A stretch of DNA of 64,000 bases from Megamerina dolium (Eukaryota; Arthropoda; Insecta; Diptera; Megamerinidae). The DNA is taken from assembly GCA_963854835.1 (NCBI GenBank), contig OY978525.1, positions 68,190,907 to 68,254,906 of the forward strand, given 5' to 3'. A model generated the notes under the pieces. That model saw only the letters and a list, made by a program, of their open reading frames with translations. It did no database searches and was not told the origin of the DNA. Shown here piece by piece: positions 20,040-30,472 of the stretch. Position numbers and translations under genes: made by a program. The stretch's first letter is position 1, and each line of letters starts with the position of its first letter.

Positions 20040-21110
20040 CGCCACTGAAAAAAGAAGGAGGATAAAATGGCAATTTTTGTGACGGGTCGGGTTACATCTC
20101 CACGAGCAGTTCGTACCATGGCCGCGCGTACAAGGCATTGGGTATGTCTCAATCACTTTAGCCAGAGGCCACTTTGTGGGTGGTATATTGTTCTCTTGGA
20201 TGATCATTACATCACCGATTGTGATATTGGGTGTACAACGGTTTCCTTGGTACGATTTCGAAGAGATGTTAAGCATTTTTGGTGCCAGCGTCGCAAAAAC
20301 CCCTGGAACATGTTTTGAACCTGTTGCCAATAATCCAACTTGCGTTTATATCGTGCAGACTACCTCCTGGTACTATGATATATAGTCGTCCTATTAAAAA
20401 CTGAGAGGGAGAGAGGTATTCGCACTCCAAATCTGGAACGACGCCTAGCGGTCTTTAATTGACTACTGCTTCAATTTGCGTTAGGAGGGTGGTTATCTGT
20501 TCAATGGTAAGTGAGGCGCTTCCAATCGTACGATGCATATATAGTTTGACAGAGTAGACTGCTGATTTCCAGATTCCTCCGCAATTTGGCGTGTGAGGTG
20601 GAATACAAATCCATGCCATATAAATGAATTCGGCAACGATTTCATTATGGTGCTGCGACATTATTGCTTGATACAGCTCGTTCAAGGTACGAGATGCACC
20701 AAGAAAGTTGCATCCATTGTCACTGGACAGCTGTGTGCACTTGCCTCTTCTTGCTGTAAATCATGTTAATGCTGCCAGAAAGCAATCTGTCGTTTGGTCT
20801 GTAGCTAGTTCTGCATGGATGGCAGTCGTAGTGAGGCAAATATGCATATGTGTCCCTTCTACCTTGGTACTGCTTCATTGGAGTAGGACCTGCGTAATCA
20901 CAACCAGTGTGTTGAATTGGATATGATTGTTGAACACGTACTTGGGGAAGAACATCCGTCAGCTATTTGGTTTACATTTGCCTTTGACGGAAGCATTTAA
21001 TACACTCGTGCGTTAGTTTTTGGATGAGATTTCTGACTCCCCTTATTCAATATTTTTTACGTACGATGACCAACAGAGCAGAGCGTACGATGATGTTGTT
21101 TCGATTGCAT
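20040..21110 (-). pseudogene. BEL/Pao integrase remnant (element 2)
   Basis: The frame at 20685-20455 contains IPPHTPNCGGIWKSAVYSVKLYMHR...LTIEQITTLLTQIEAVVN, equivalent to the PP-x-APHxGGLWE block carrying the third catalytic residue. The usual glutamate in LWE is K here (IWKSAV), so catalysis would be lost. The C-terminal piece at 20330-20040 has TIGDVMIIQENNIPPTKWPLAKVIETYP, the usual end block of Pao integrases. Frameshifts separate the parts. Confidence 0.75.
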
Positions 21111-21562
21111 GTTTAGCTTCCATGCTTAAATTTGAACAGGAATTGCGGCCACCTACTCGAAAAAGTTTTTCATCATCCAGAAATGGTGTTAATTTCAAAA
21201 GTTTAGTGCGGTGATTTATCTCTTCATTGCAAAGTAACGTCTTTTGTTCCTCCGGGAAGCAATCTTGAGCTCAATATAACACTTCCATGAGTAATTTCTT
21301 GGAATGTAGAACTGGTTGACATGATTTGGCTTATGCACTTGCGTATGCTATGAATGAATCGAAAAATATATGCAGTTATGCGAAGCAATCGTTGCCAAGA
21401 TGAGACTCGGTCAAGTTACAGTGTAAGTGGTGATGTGATGGCGTCTTGAGTGTATAGCAAATTAATGGCAATTTGTTTGAACTCACCAGCAGCGTCTGAA
21501 CTAATGGAAGAAACTAGGCATAGTCATCTGGATTCTCCTTCGATGAAACATGATGCCATACG

Positions 21563-21853
21563 CTACGGTATTGTGTACAAAATATCGCTAGTTCTATTAG
21601 AGATGAAAGCTTTCAGCTTCTTGGGAGGAGCTGACGGCCATGATAACACGACTGCCGAGTCGCACCCAGCAACCAAGTTTACACATTTATGTGATAATAC
21701 ATCAAGAACTATTTTCATTAGACGTGCCAACTGAAGCGCACCATAGAGTTGAAGCCGAGGCAACGAAACAGCCTTCAGAGGTACTACACGCGTTTTTGCT
21801 GCCTCGTGTTTGTTGCCATAATTCTTGGAACATAATATTAAAACGGACGACAA
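21563..21853 (-). pseudogene. BEL/Pao RNase H region remnant (element 2)
   Basis: The frame carries AAKTRVVPLKAVSLPRLQLYGALQLARLM, the well-known Pao block before RNase H, and CDSAVVLSW, matching the D-S-x-x-V-L-x-W aspartate motif of the RNase H. It is open for 96 codons. RT proper, which should precede it, is missing. Confidence 0.8.
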
Positions 21854-22113
21854 CAGGACCTAACAAACCCAGGGGATATCTGACTGAATCTGTATTTTGC
21901 TTATTATTGATTCCTTCGTGAGTCGAGCCTTGTATACTCATGCAAATGAAATGAAACATGGCACCTTGTAAAGTGTCTGCTATATGTGAATCCTTCTTCT
22001 TGAAGGGAAGATCAACAGTGTAATTGCCATCGGTATGGCGAGAATGAGTACGCTGAAAATGTTGTTCAACGAAAACATCGTCTGCCGCTATTGATGGAGA
22101 AAACGTCGGTTCC

Positions 22114-22464
22114 TCAATTTCTCAAAATGAACGAAACGATTGGTGACAAATGACGTGGTAGTAGATGTATTTTCAAGATTTCCGTAAGAGAATTGTTCCC
22201 TTGTGAGTCGGCCATTTTCATATTCCATACATTTTTTGCACCAAGTAAAATGTCAATTAGAGGTGAAATGTTAAATGTAGGATCCGCGAGACGCAGTCCG
22301 TGCAGCTGATCCATCGTATCCAACGAAATTGTTGTTGCTGGTAATGATGTTATGTTGCTCATAACGTGAACAACGGTTTTTAGTGTATGCTCAGCAATAC
22401 GAGACTTAATATGAAGTGAAAGGCGACCACGTGTTTGATCTGCCTTGACAGATGAGATACCCAC
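22114..22464 (-). pseudogene. BEL/Pao protease-region remnant (element 2)
   Basis: The frame contains GLRLADPTFNISPLIDILLGAKN, equivalent to the conserved LADPxFxxPxxIDILLGA block at the end of the Pao aspartic protease. The catalytic aspartate itself falls in the gap between this frame and the gag frame at 22486. Confidence 0.75.
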
Positions 22465-22485
22465 ACAATCTTCTGAGCACAGCGC

Positions 22486-23100
22486 TCAGAAGATTGGAAT
22501 GGACAGAGAGAGTGAACGTATGTTGCTAGGCGCTTGAGGCGAAGTAGTATGCAAATCGGTGTGTAACGTACTATGATGGCGACGATTACATTGTCTACAA
22601 TGGTACTTTGAGATGCAGTTGCCCAATGTGTGCCCTAACCTTAAGCAAATAAAGCACAGCGATTTGTCTTTAGCGAGTGAACGTCGTTCGTTTACTCGAA
22701 GACTTTCAAAAGAGGGGCATTTATCAAGCTTGTGCTCCTCAGAGCAGGATTTGAAACGAGTCTGACTTGGTCTAGAGGCATCGATCGATACTAAAGAACG
22801 GGAAGTGCTACGAGCCTTCACCTTTGGAGCAGCAGCAGATGTTGGCTTGTGCTGGGCGAACTCAGTCTCCTTACAGAGGGAGTTCAAGAAATCGATTATT
22901 GTAGGCGCAGCATTTTCTCTGCTTACCTCTATTCACTTTCGAAGTGATTCGTTATTCAGGTTTGGCTCCAGCAAATAAAGCAATTAGCAATCTCGTTCAC
23001 CGCGAGAAATTGTGTCCAAGACTTTGATGACCTTATTAGTTCCATCTATATATAACGTAGAACACCTAGATCTTCTGTCAAAGCTGCTGGAAGTGATACA
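22486..23100 (-). pseudogene. BEL/Pao gag C-terminal remnant with zinc knuckles (element 2)
   Basis: The 133-residue frame (22887-22486) has CSEEHKLDKCPSFESL, then CFICLRLGHTLGNC (C-X2-C-X4-H-X4-C) and CRQCNRRHHSTLH, the tandem knuckle pattern of Pao gag proteins. More gag-like sequence continues upstream to about 23100 out of frame. Confidence 0.8.
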
Positions 23101-23807
23101 AACACTTCAATGAACGATGAGACGATGTGTCGTATATGATCATATTGATCATTTAAACGCAACCATTCAGTATCATACGATGTTTGTAACAGGAATGTGT
23201 GTTAGTGTTTGTGCAACATCACCCTTTAGTAGCGACTACAGATAGTGAAAACTTTGTGTATCTGTGAGGTGATGTTTCGAGTGAATGGCACTACTTTACA
23301 TATCTTTAAACGAAGGCCATTCTTTGTATTGGCCCTTAAATGCTGTACAGCAATTTTATGCAAATCACTTTCTCTAACACTAGTACTCTGTATCGAAACG
23401 GCAGATTTTTCTTGTCTTCTTGTTGTTCAACAAGTCGATTTATTGAACTACTCTGCTCAGCCGACGCTTGCGTCAGCAGCGGCTTATGCAACGTACGAAG
23501 TCGACCATGTGCTGTGACGAATTTGTTTTTATAATTTTAAAATCAATATCTGGATCTACATTCTACCCGTTTGTAGCTAAACTTATACATTTCCGTCGTG
23601 ATGTTAGAGAACTATGCATAAAGTTTTTGCAGACGTTCTGTCCACATCATCGAATGTTATGTTTTCTGGAGATCTAGTTGCATACTAATAGATGTGTGAA
23701 ATAGAACTTTTAATACGTCCTCGTACTTGTATTAATTCTCTCCATTCTCATTCCATATTCAAATATTAATTTAAAATTAAAATTAATTTAAATTTATTTT
23801 ATTAATT

Positions 23808-23824
23808 CGGCGTTCGAAGGACCA
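23808..23824 (-). other. Primer-binding site of BEL element 2
   Basis: The minus strand reads TGGTCCTTCGAACGCCG a few bases inside the 5' LTR. It begins with TGG and fits a tRNA 3' end complement. The tRNA was not identified. Confidence 0.5.
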
Positions 23825-23830
23825 GAAATT

Positions 23831-24033
23831 TGATGAAGAACCTATATTTATTTAATTGAATCAATATTACAACAGATAAATATATGTGACGTTTGTGTCC
23901 ACTTCGAACCTTGTCGTTTAATTGAATAGAAATCAAAGAGAAACTTCAACAGCTACAATATTCAATCTACATAGTATACATATACATACATACATACACG
24001 AGTACTCGTTCATTTGTGGAGGGTTCCTGAACA
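23831..24033 (-). repeat. 5' LTR of BEL element 2, 203 bp
   Basis: Aligns with 19842-20032. Confidence 0.8.
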
Positions 24034-25650
24034 GCTGCCTTGGCTAGGTCATCAATCAGCAAGACCTTAAGTCAAATCACCAACGTATACAAGCCACCAA
24101 CAATATGAAGCAACCGCCGAATGTCGCAGAATTATGATCGTTTCTCGGGGCTAACCAACTTTTACGGCAAGTTTGTTAGCAACATGCGACAACATAGAGG
24201 TCCGATGAACTATTTAAATTCCAAGTTACTTGACATGGACAGTGAAGCACCAGCAATCGTTTCAAAAATTTAAGAACATTATTTCGTCAGATTGCACCTT
24301 GGCACATCATGATCCATAGCAAATTATCATAGTATCGGAAAACTTCGTCAATAAAAATGGAAAATGAAGCCCGTAGCGCCGCCAGAGATACCACCAAATC
24401 ACTGGCAGTAATATTCCAAATGATACAGCACGATATACCTAAAAATAAGCTTCTTTCTATCGTGTTAAGGTATATTAAAAAATGGCTGGCCCCCAAGAAT
24501 TAGCAAAAATGATGAGCTTGAAATATTATCTCACAGGAAAGATGTGTACTAAAACAGCTTTACTGTGGTTAGCCAGGCATTGAGAGAACGAAAGCTATTG
24601 CACGAAGCTACGTCTATTGGTTGCGCCCACTGCACAGTCACTGCCAAAATGTCGGTAAAAGCACCTCTGTAACAAAAGTTTGGGATCGAGTTCATATCGA
24701 TTATGCCGGCCCAATCAATGATTATTACTTTTTACTAGTACGAAATCAATCTCTTCGTAACAAACAGTGCAAATATTGAGCGAAATATTTTCTCTACCTA
24801 CATACAACACTCGCTTCGGACAACGGTATGCAATTTAAAAGCGTATATTTTGAAGATTTTTTGAGAAAAAACTGCATTAAATGCGCTATCCCATATCATC
24901 CAATTTCAAATGACAAATTTCATCCAAATGACCATCATCCAATTTCAAATGACCAAGATTTGTGGACTTTTTCAAATAGCTTCCAAAAAGATGAAAGAAG
25001 AAGGAACGGTTATAGAAAATATGTACAATTTTCTACAATTACCTCGTTCAACAACAAACCCAAAAACTCAAGATCACAAATCACTAGCCGAGATAAAGAA
25101 GTTTGGAAGGCCAATGCGTAGATCAGCTAAAACCGTTGACGAATAGCAAGAAACAAACATCGGTGGCCGCAGCTAAAATGAAGCAACAATTCCACATAAA
25201 ACATGGCGTGGTACCAGAGGATTCCAAATATTGGACAACGTATATGTCAGAGATTAGGATGGCATCAATCACTTCGAATGGTCTCTTGGAGAAATCGAGC
25301 AGAGAGATTGTGTCATGTACAACTTGCAAATAGCAGAATTATTAGAGCACATATTAATCAATTTCGACGTCGCACCACCACAGTAAAAGACTACCAGAAG
25401 CCGTGGTCTTTAGCACTGTAGATTTTTGAACCAATTGAGGTTGGTACCTCAGCCTCTGGTGCTACCGAAAACCTGAACGTGACTACAGGTGAAAATCCAA
25501 GTGGAGCCAGAAGTGACGTCAGAATCTACCAGTCGCAAACACCGTTATCAACTCAAACTGCAATCGTAAGCATGTAGAAAAATACCTCCCAGCCTAGGGG
25601 AACCTAATCAAAAGGAAAGGTGTTATACGGAACCGACTACTGTTAAATGT
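24034..25650 (+). pseudogene. gypsy family B, right part: RT/RNase H connection and integrase
   Basis: It resumes after the BEL insertion with the block FSGLTNFYGKFVSNMRQHRGPMNYL (24147-24220). The integrase follows: ERTKAIARSYVYWLRPL (24580-24630) and WDRVHIDYAGPINDYYFLLV (24690-24740), with the first catalytic aspartate in HIDYAGP. ASDNGMQFKSVYFEDFLRKNCIKCAIPYHPISN (24815-24905) carries the second aspartate, after which the glutamate block is missing. A duplication CATCCAATTTCAAATGAC occurs at 24897-24914 and 24935-24952. RNase H is mostly lost. The order matches K02A2.6-type gypsy elements. Confidence 0.75.
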
Positions 25651-25654
25651 ATTA

Positions 25655-25854
25655 TTATTACTCATCACTATAATTGATAATCTATATATCAAAAACAGGT
25701 GACAGCGAGATATGGAGGAAAAAAAACAAAAAAAAATGAAAGGAGACTGATGACCGCGTGTGATCATCTTGTATTGACTATTTGTTAAAACTTAAGGAAT
25801 CGTGAATTATATAAATGAATTGATTGAAGTAGAAACATAACAGCAAGCAATTGG
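25655..25854. other. Possible 3' LTR of gypsy family B or unassigned spacer
   Basis: It lies directly downstream of gypsy family B integrase. No second LTR copy was found in the window to confirm it. Confidence 0.25.
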
Positions 25855-26440
25855 GAAGTCGAGCACTCTCTCGAGAAACGAAAACCAAACTCTACCATTC
25901 TCTCATCATCATTTCGGAATCGACTAATATAAGTAGGAATATAAGTAGGTCCCTTCTAATGCTGTCCAAATTTAAGACGCACAACAGTATTGAAAGAGAA
26001 GCTCAGTGGTAGAACACACTTAAACTCAGAGATACCTGTTCATCATAACTGTTCTTACATATGGCACCGAAGCTTGGACAATTTCCACCACAGATGAGAG
26101 AATGCTTGGAGTTTTCGAAAGAAAAGTCATACGTAAGATCTTTGGACTTATTTGCACTGGTGGCGAGTATCGAATATGGTACAACCACGAGCTATATGAG
26201 GTGTATGCTGACTAGTAAAGCGCATTAAAATTCAGTGGCTGCATTGGCTAGATCATGCTGACCGAATAGAAGAAAACGCTCCCGCTAAGGAGGTGTTGTA
26301 TGCGGAAACCACTGGTGACAACGCAACCTCCGGATCAAGTACTGGAGAACTTGTCAGCGCTTGGAATTTCTAACTGACGCCAACTAGAGAAAGAAAGAGT
26401 TGGCTGGCGAAGCATACTAGATTCGGCCTAAAGTAAGTAA
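25855..26440 (+). mobile_element. RTE-like LINE 3' fragment, interrupted by SINE piece
   Basis: SRALSRETKTKLYHSLI (25860-25910) is broken by a SINE fragment at 25925-26025. It resumes at 26035 with LTYGTEAWTISTTDERMLGVFERKVIRKIFGLICTGGEYRI and an HADRIEE version of the HVER block. It ends CGGCCTAAAGTAAGTAAG, the same 3' tail seen reversed at 29735-29800 and 63690-63705. Confidence 0.75.
25925..26025 (+). mobile_element. SINE fragment (3' body only)
   Basis: ATATAAGTAGGTCCCTTCTAATGCTGTCC...CGCACAACAGTATTG...GAGAAGCTC matches bodies at 35579-35650 and 8415-8475. The 12-bp piece AATATAAGTAGG is duplicated at the left edge. No tRNA head is present. Confidence 0.75.
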
Positions 26441-26489
26441 GAAGGTATTATCGAAGGTGTTCAAGAATATTTGCGTATGTGACTGATTG

Positions 26490-27055
26490 AAATTGTTGTT
26501 CGCTACAAAAGGAATCTCGTATAACAGGTGTAGGAGGAACACTTTTAGTTGGTTTCGACTGAGGCATACGTTTTTGTTCAACTCTGACGTATACAGAACA
26601 ACCTTTATAGCGTGGCATTGTGTGTTTACACTTTGCTGTGTTTTTGTGTGGAGTTTTACTTCATTTCAATTATATGAAGAAAAAGTCTGCGAAAGTCATC
26701 GTATTTTAGTGGAAGTTTATGGTGCCTATGCTCGAATGGGAATTCCTACCCCACCCGTAATATGGCCCAAACATTGCTCTTCCCGATTACCACTTGTTCC
26801 GATCGGTGACACACGGTCTGCAAGAACAGCGCTTCTATTCTTACGAAGATGCTGAAAATTGGATAGATTCAGGGATTGCTCCAAAATATGTCGACTTCTT
26901 CCGACGCGGAATCCATATGCTCCCAGAAAGCTGGGAGAAAGTAGTGGCTAGCGATGGACAATACTTTGAATATTGAATGAATAACCAATTTTTCACAATA
27001 CAATTTCAATTTTCGGAAATAAACCGTACTTATTTATACTTCCAATAGTTTCAAA
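26490..27055 (+). mobile_element. Internally deleted mariner (DD34D group)
   Basis: The transposase N-terminus (FTSFQLYEEKVCESHRILVEVYGAYA, 26655-26733) is joined directly near 26737 to the C-terminus (WEFLPHPPxxPxxAPSDYHLF equivalent, then RSVTHGLQEQRFYSYEDAENWIDSGIAPKYVDFFRRGIHMLPESWEKVVASDGQYFEY). About two thirds of the gene, including two catalytic aspartates, is missing, while both ends are kept. This is the layout of a non-autonomous deletion derivative. Outer limits are approximate because TIRs were not resolved. Related fragments are at 11042-11265 and 13026-13790. Confidence 0.75.
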
Positions 27056-28095
27056 CCTTCTTGGCACAGTGCGTCTAGAATATCAATGCCTTGTATTATC
27101 ACAATAAGACCTTTCGTACCCTTAGGTTGGTATGTGTAGAACTTTTTTAAATTTTATAAAATTTTTTTTTATTACTCTACTACCTTACGGTATTCAGGTT
27201 TAGAGTAAGCCTGAATTTTTGTCTCGGTTATGTTACCTTTAGTTATTGGAACAGTGAAAGTCTTTGAGACCGACTGTAGAGGTTAGTGATTTAATCAAGG
27301 GATTGGAGTTACGTTCCCGAAAGTAGATTGGTTGAGGCTTTGTTTTTTTTCCATCTTTTTGACTACTGGACTGTGGCTTGTTAACGAGTAGAGCAAATTA
27401 ATTTGTGGAAGTGCGCCCAGTGGCCTCATTATTGTGTATAATCATTTTTGGAGTTTGCATTTTTGTATTTTTTTTTTTGGATATCACTTCATTCAAAAAA
27501 TTTGTTTGCTTAACTGTTAAGCGCTATAAATGTACCCGTTCGAAATATAATTAAAATACTCTTTTCACGACATACAACATGCAGTGATTGAGCTAAAAGT
27601 TGCAGAGTTATGGCTGGACAAAATAAAAATTTTGTAGTATTTTTGGGATTTTGAACAAAATTTTGATTTCGAAAGTTATTTTTTTATAAGAAGTTGTAAA
27701 AATCAGGAAGTTTTATTATTCTTAAAAGTAGTCTTAATGACTCTGTTGTGTGAAAATTTTTAAATGAAATCTCTTGTTGAAAGATGTTGTATTTATATAT
27801 GTACATGTCATGTCTTTTTAATAATAACGTAACGATTTTGATAGCAAAAAACAAACTAAAAAACATTCATTAAAGAAAAGTTAGTAAGAAAAAAAACCAA
27901 AAATGCGTTTACCTATTTCCTCATATAAACACATTTTCTAAAGAAGTAACTGAACTGATAAATAAAACAAATTTAATTTTTGCCGGCATATTTTCCTTCT
28001 TCGTCTTATACCAACATCGTACCCATATAAACATAGGATGTGCGTTATTTTTTTTTTATATGTTGTCGACTACGTTTATGTACCCAACTCATCTG
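27056..28095. other. Unassigned AT-rich stretch
   Basis: T- and A-rich, with no recognisable coding or repeat on either strand. Confidence 0.4.
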
Positions 28096-28530
28096 TCAAT
28101 TTTTTGTGTAAGTGCTTGAGTCAGTTCTGCATCTGCTTGTTTTTACTCTATCCATAATAGTAGACATGTCTGTTGAGTTCGTTCTTTCCGAATCGGTGTC
28201 AGCATGCATAAGTGTCGAGCTTGCTGGAGTATCATCTATAAACTCCATAAATTCTAACAAGTCCTCATCGTTTACCTCCGCACTTGCAATCCTTATATAT
28301 ATAAAAAAAAAACTGAAACAAATAATAACAAAAAAGCTGACGAATATAATAATATACTTACGGTCTCGAGTCTATGCATCCATCCAAGAACGATCATGTA
28401 TCCTTATACTTCCATTTCTTTGCAGATTGAGTTGCGCCGCTGCTAAAGGCTAGACATTTGAATATATTCCTTTTTTGTAAACATCGCGAAGAGATTTCAA
28501 CCGCTTCCTACAATTTTCCGGTGAAATCAT
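28096..28530 (-). pseudogene. MADF/Myb-SANT-like domain remnant with a 70-bp intron
   Basis: Minus strand: MISPENCRKRLKSLRDVYKK (28530 downward), then, after a one-base shift in an A-run, FSSGATQSAKKWKYKDT*SFLDGCIDSRP, matching the MADF pattern (E-x-C-x-x-R-W-K-x-L-R-D...W-K-Y-x-x-x-M-x-F-L). A donor CC|GTAAGT lies at 28361-28356 and an acceptor TATATAAG|GAT at 28293-28292. Splicing keeps frame into an acidic exon (SAEVNDEDLLEFMEFIDD) ending at a TGA at 28098-28096. One frameshift and one stop argue for decay or sequence error. MADF proteins are DNA-binding; PIF/Harbinger elements also carry a related Myb-like ORF, so the source may be a host gene or a transposon. Confidence 0.45.
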
Positions 28531-29734
28531 TTTTTATAATTACTTTGTAATATAAATAAGAAATATCTTGAATAAATTGCATTTATATATTGAACTTATC
28601 ACTTGTATTTAATGCTTTACCAACTTCCTTCTAAATTTTTTTTTCTGATTTGTATTTGTATATTACTCATAGAAAGGTCTTAAATTCATCTGTATTTCCT
28701 CACCCCTTGGATTAGCTTCTCATTATCAATTTGTCTTAATTTTTAATTTAATTTGTTCCTAAATATACAATTATAAGTATATGTATTATTTCCCACATTT
28801 ATAATTTTGACCCACACAAATCGAATAAGAGCAAATGGAATTCACTACTGAAAAAAATAAACGAGTTGGTAATAGGTTGCTGGTTATTTAAAGGGGAATA
28901 TTCTTTGTCATTGTCCTTTGCCTAAAAAAGTGAATTTACTGTTTTTGATAATAGTTATCTCTGCCGCGATGGCGATAACTGCTTAGTTATTGTTTTGATT
29001 TCTTCTTATTTATACTCTTGTTTAGTATTTAAGTATTTCAAGCAGTTTTAAATAAAGCGGCATAAAATTTTATAATTCTAATTTATATTAAGTATATATA
29101 TAAGTAATTACAAAATGTGATAATTTTTTTTTAAATTATTGTTAGTTTTAATCTGAAGTTAGAAGACTCAATAACATATATACAATCTAAAAAAAACATT
29201 AAGACTCTTCTGAGGAAGTACGGTGTTGAAAATAACTAGTGTATTTGTAAATAGTATAGAAATATATCGGCATGTGTTTATTTCGTTAGACCATTTCAAA
29301 TTGAAATGAATTGATTTTAAATTAAATTGAAAACACTTGTTTAATTATAATTTTACTAATATAATGTGTTGTATTGATTGTATTGATTTCAGTAATGGAA
29401 GGAAATACAAACAGTTATAAGCTGCATAGGCCAGTAAAATATTAGAAAATTTCTTATTTCGTATTTTTTAAAATTTAATTTTTTCACTGTTACTTTCGAA
29501 TATCGTATTTGGCTCTTATTTCTGCACCGAAAAGGAAAATATGTCAAGTCTACAACAAATAAATTATTTTCTACAGCATACTGAGCTTTACTTTAATATT
29601 GTATAAATTAAATTTTTTAATTCGTTTATGTTTATTTTTATTATTTTAGTAGATATTAATTTTCATCCGCTAGATAACAGATAACAAACTGACAGACGAA
29701 GAGAACTATTTAATGAGGTTTGGTATATGTATAC
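28531..29734. other. Unassigned AT-rich stretch
   Basis: No domain was recognised on either strand. If the MADF-like remnant has an upstream exon, it should lie here, but I could not find it by eye. Confidence 0.35.
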
Positions 29735-30360
29735 TTATACTTATTTACTTACTTATGTGGCCATTATATACGAAAATCGATTTAGGCCGAATCTAGCATG
29801 CTAGCATCTAGCAAGCGCTAAAAAGTTCTCCAATACTTGATCTTTCCACCGGAGGTTAGGTCTGCTTCTTCTACCAGTAGGTTCCGAATATTACGCCGGT
29901 GCTTGTTCTTCTAATTATTCGATATGACGTCGCAGTCGCTGAATTTTAATGCGCTTTACTATGTCAGTGTCGGCATACAGCTCATACAGCTCATGTTTGT
30001 GCCTTATTCGCTAACAACGCAAATAGATCCAAAGATCTTGTGTAGGTCTTTTCTATCGAAAACTCCGAGCATTATCTCATCTGAGGTGAAAATTGTCTAA
30101 GCTTCTGCGCCATATGTAAAGACAGGTAGGATGACAGACTTGCAGAGTTCTTAATTGCTTAATTGCTTCAGGCTGACGTCATTACTGGTGTTAATGCTGG
30201 TTCCAAGATAAATAAAGCCCTTCACTGCTTCAAAGGTGTAGTTATCAACAGTGACGTGCTGTTCAAGACGTCGGGACCCATTGTTGACACTAAGTATTTG
30301 GGTTGCCCTCGTTCACCGTAAGACCCATTCTCTGTAACTCTTTTTCAAAATCTAAGAATG
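29735..30360 (-). mobile_element. RTE-like LINE 3' fragment, minus strand
   Basis: The minus strand reads LDFEKELQRMGLTVNEG..., the GTSINTSNDVSLK block (about 30205-30165), an LTYGAEA equivalent (about 30120) and the C-terminal RRHIE block. It ends CGGCCTAAATCGATTTTCG...CCACATAAGTAAGTAAATAAG. The (AAGT)n-like tail fits LINEs ending in a short tandem repeat. Confidence 0.75.
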
Positions 30361-30365
30361 CTGGG

Positions 30366-30463
30366 CAGCAAAAAACACTTCCTAGCGAAAAAAATTACAA
30401 ACTTCGCCTGGAGCATATGGACAAGGGAATTGATTTCTGGAAGAAAGTTTTGTTTACAGACTA
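30366..30463 (+). pseudogene. Tc1-like transposase fragment
   Basis: KTLPSEKNYKLRLEHMDKGIDFWKKVLFTD matches the Tc1 transposase at 9937-10024 and breaks just after the first catalytic aspartate, 10 bp before the DD41D mariner. It joins directly to the RTE fragment on its left. Confidence 0.7.
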
Positions 30464-30472
30464 ATTTAAGTA

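Larger units (their letters stand above)
19842..24033 (-). mobile_element. BEL/Pao LTR retrotransposon 2, inserted in gypsy family B
   Basis: LTRs at 19842-20032 and 23831-24033 share TGATGAAGAA...TTTATTTAATTGAATC...AGAGAAACTTCAA and end TGAACA. On the minus strand the internal order is PBS, gag knuckles, protease, RNase H, integrase, so the orientation is clear. RT is largely deleted between 22114 and 21853. A 5-bp flank pair GCTAT / GCTGC (19837-19841, 24034-24038) is a plausible diverged target duplication, and the gypsy family B coding resumes at 24034. Confidence 0.85.

Noticed and set aside
28112..28453. 113-codon plus-strand open frame
   Set aside because: It is the antisense shadow of the spliced MADF-like remnant, which has motif and splice support on the minus strand.
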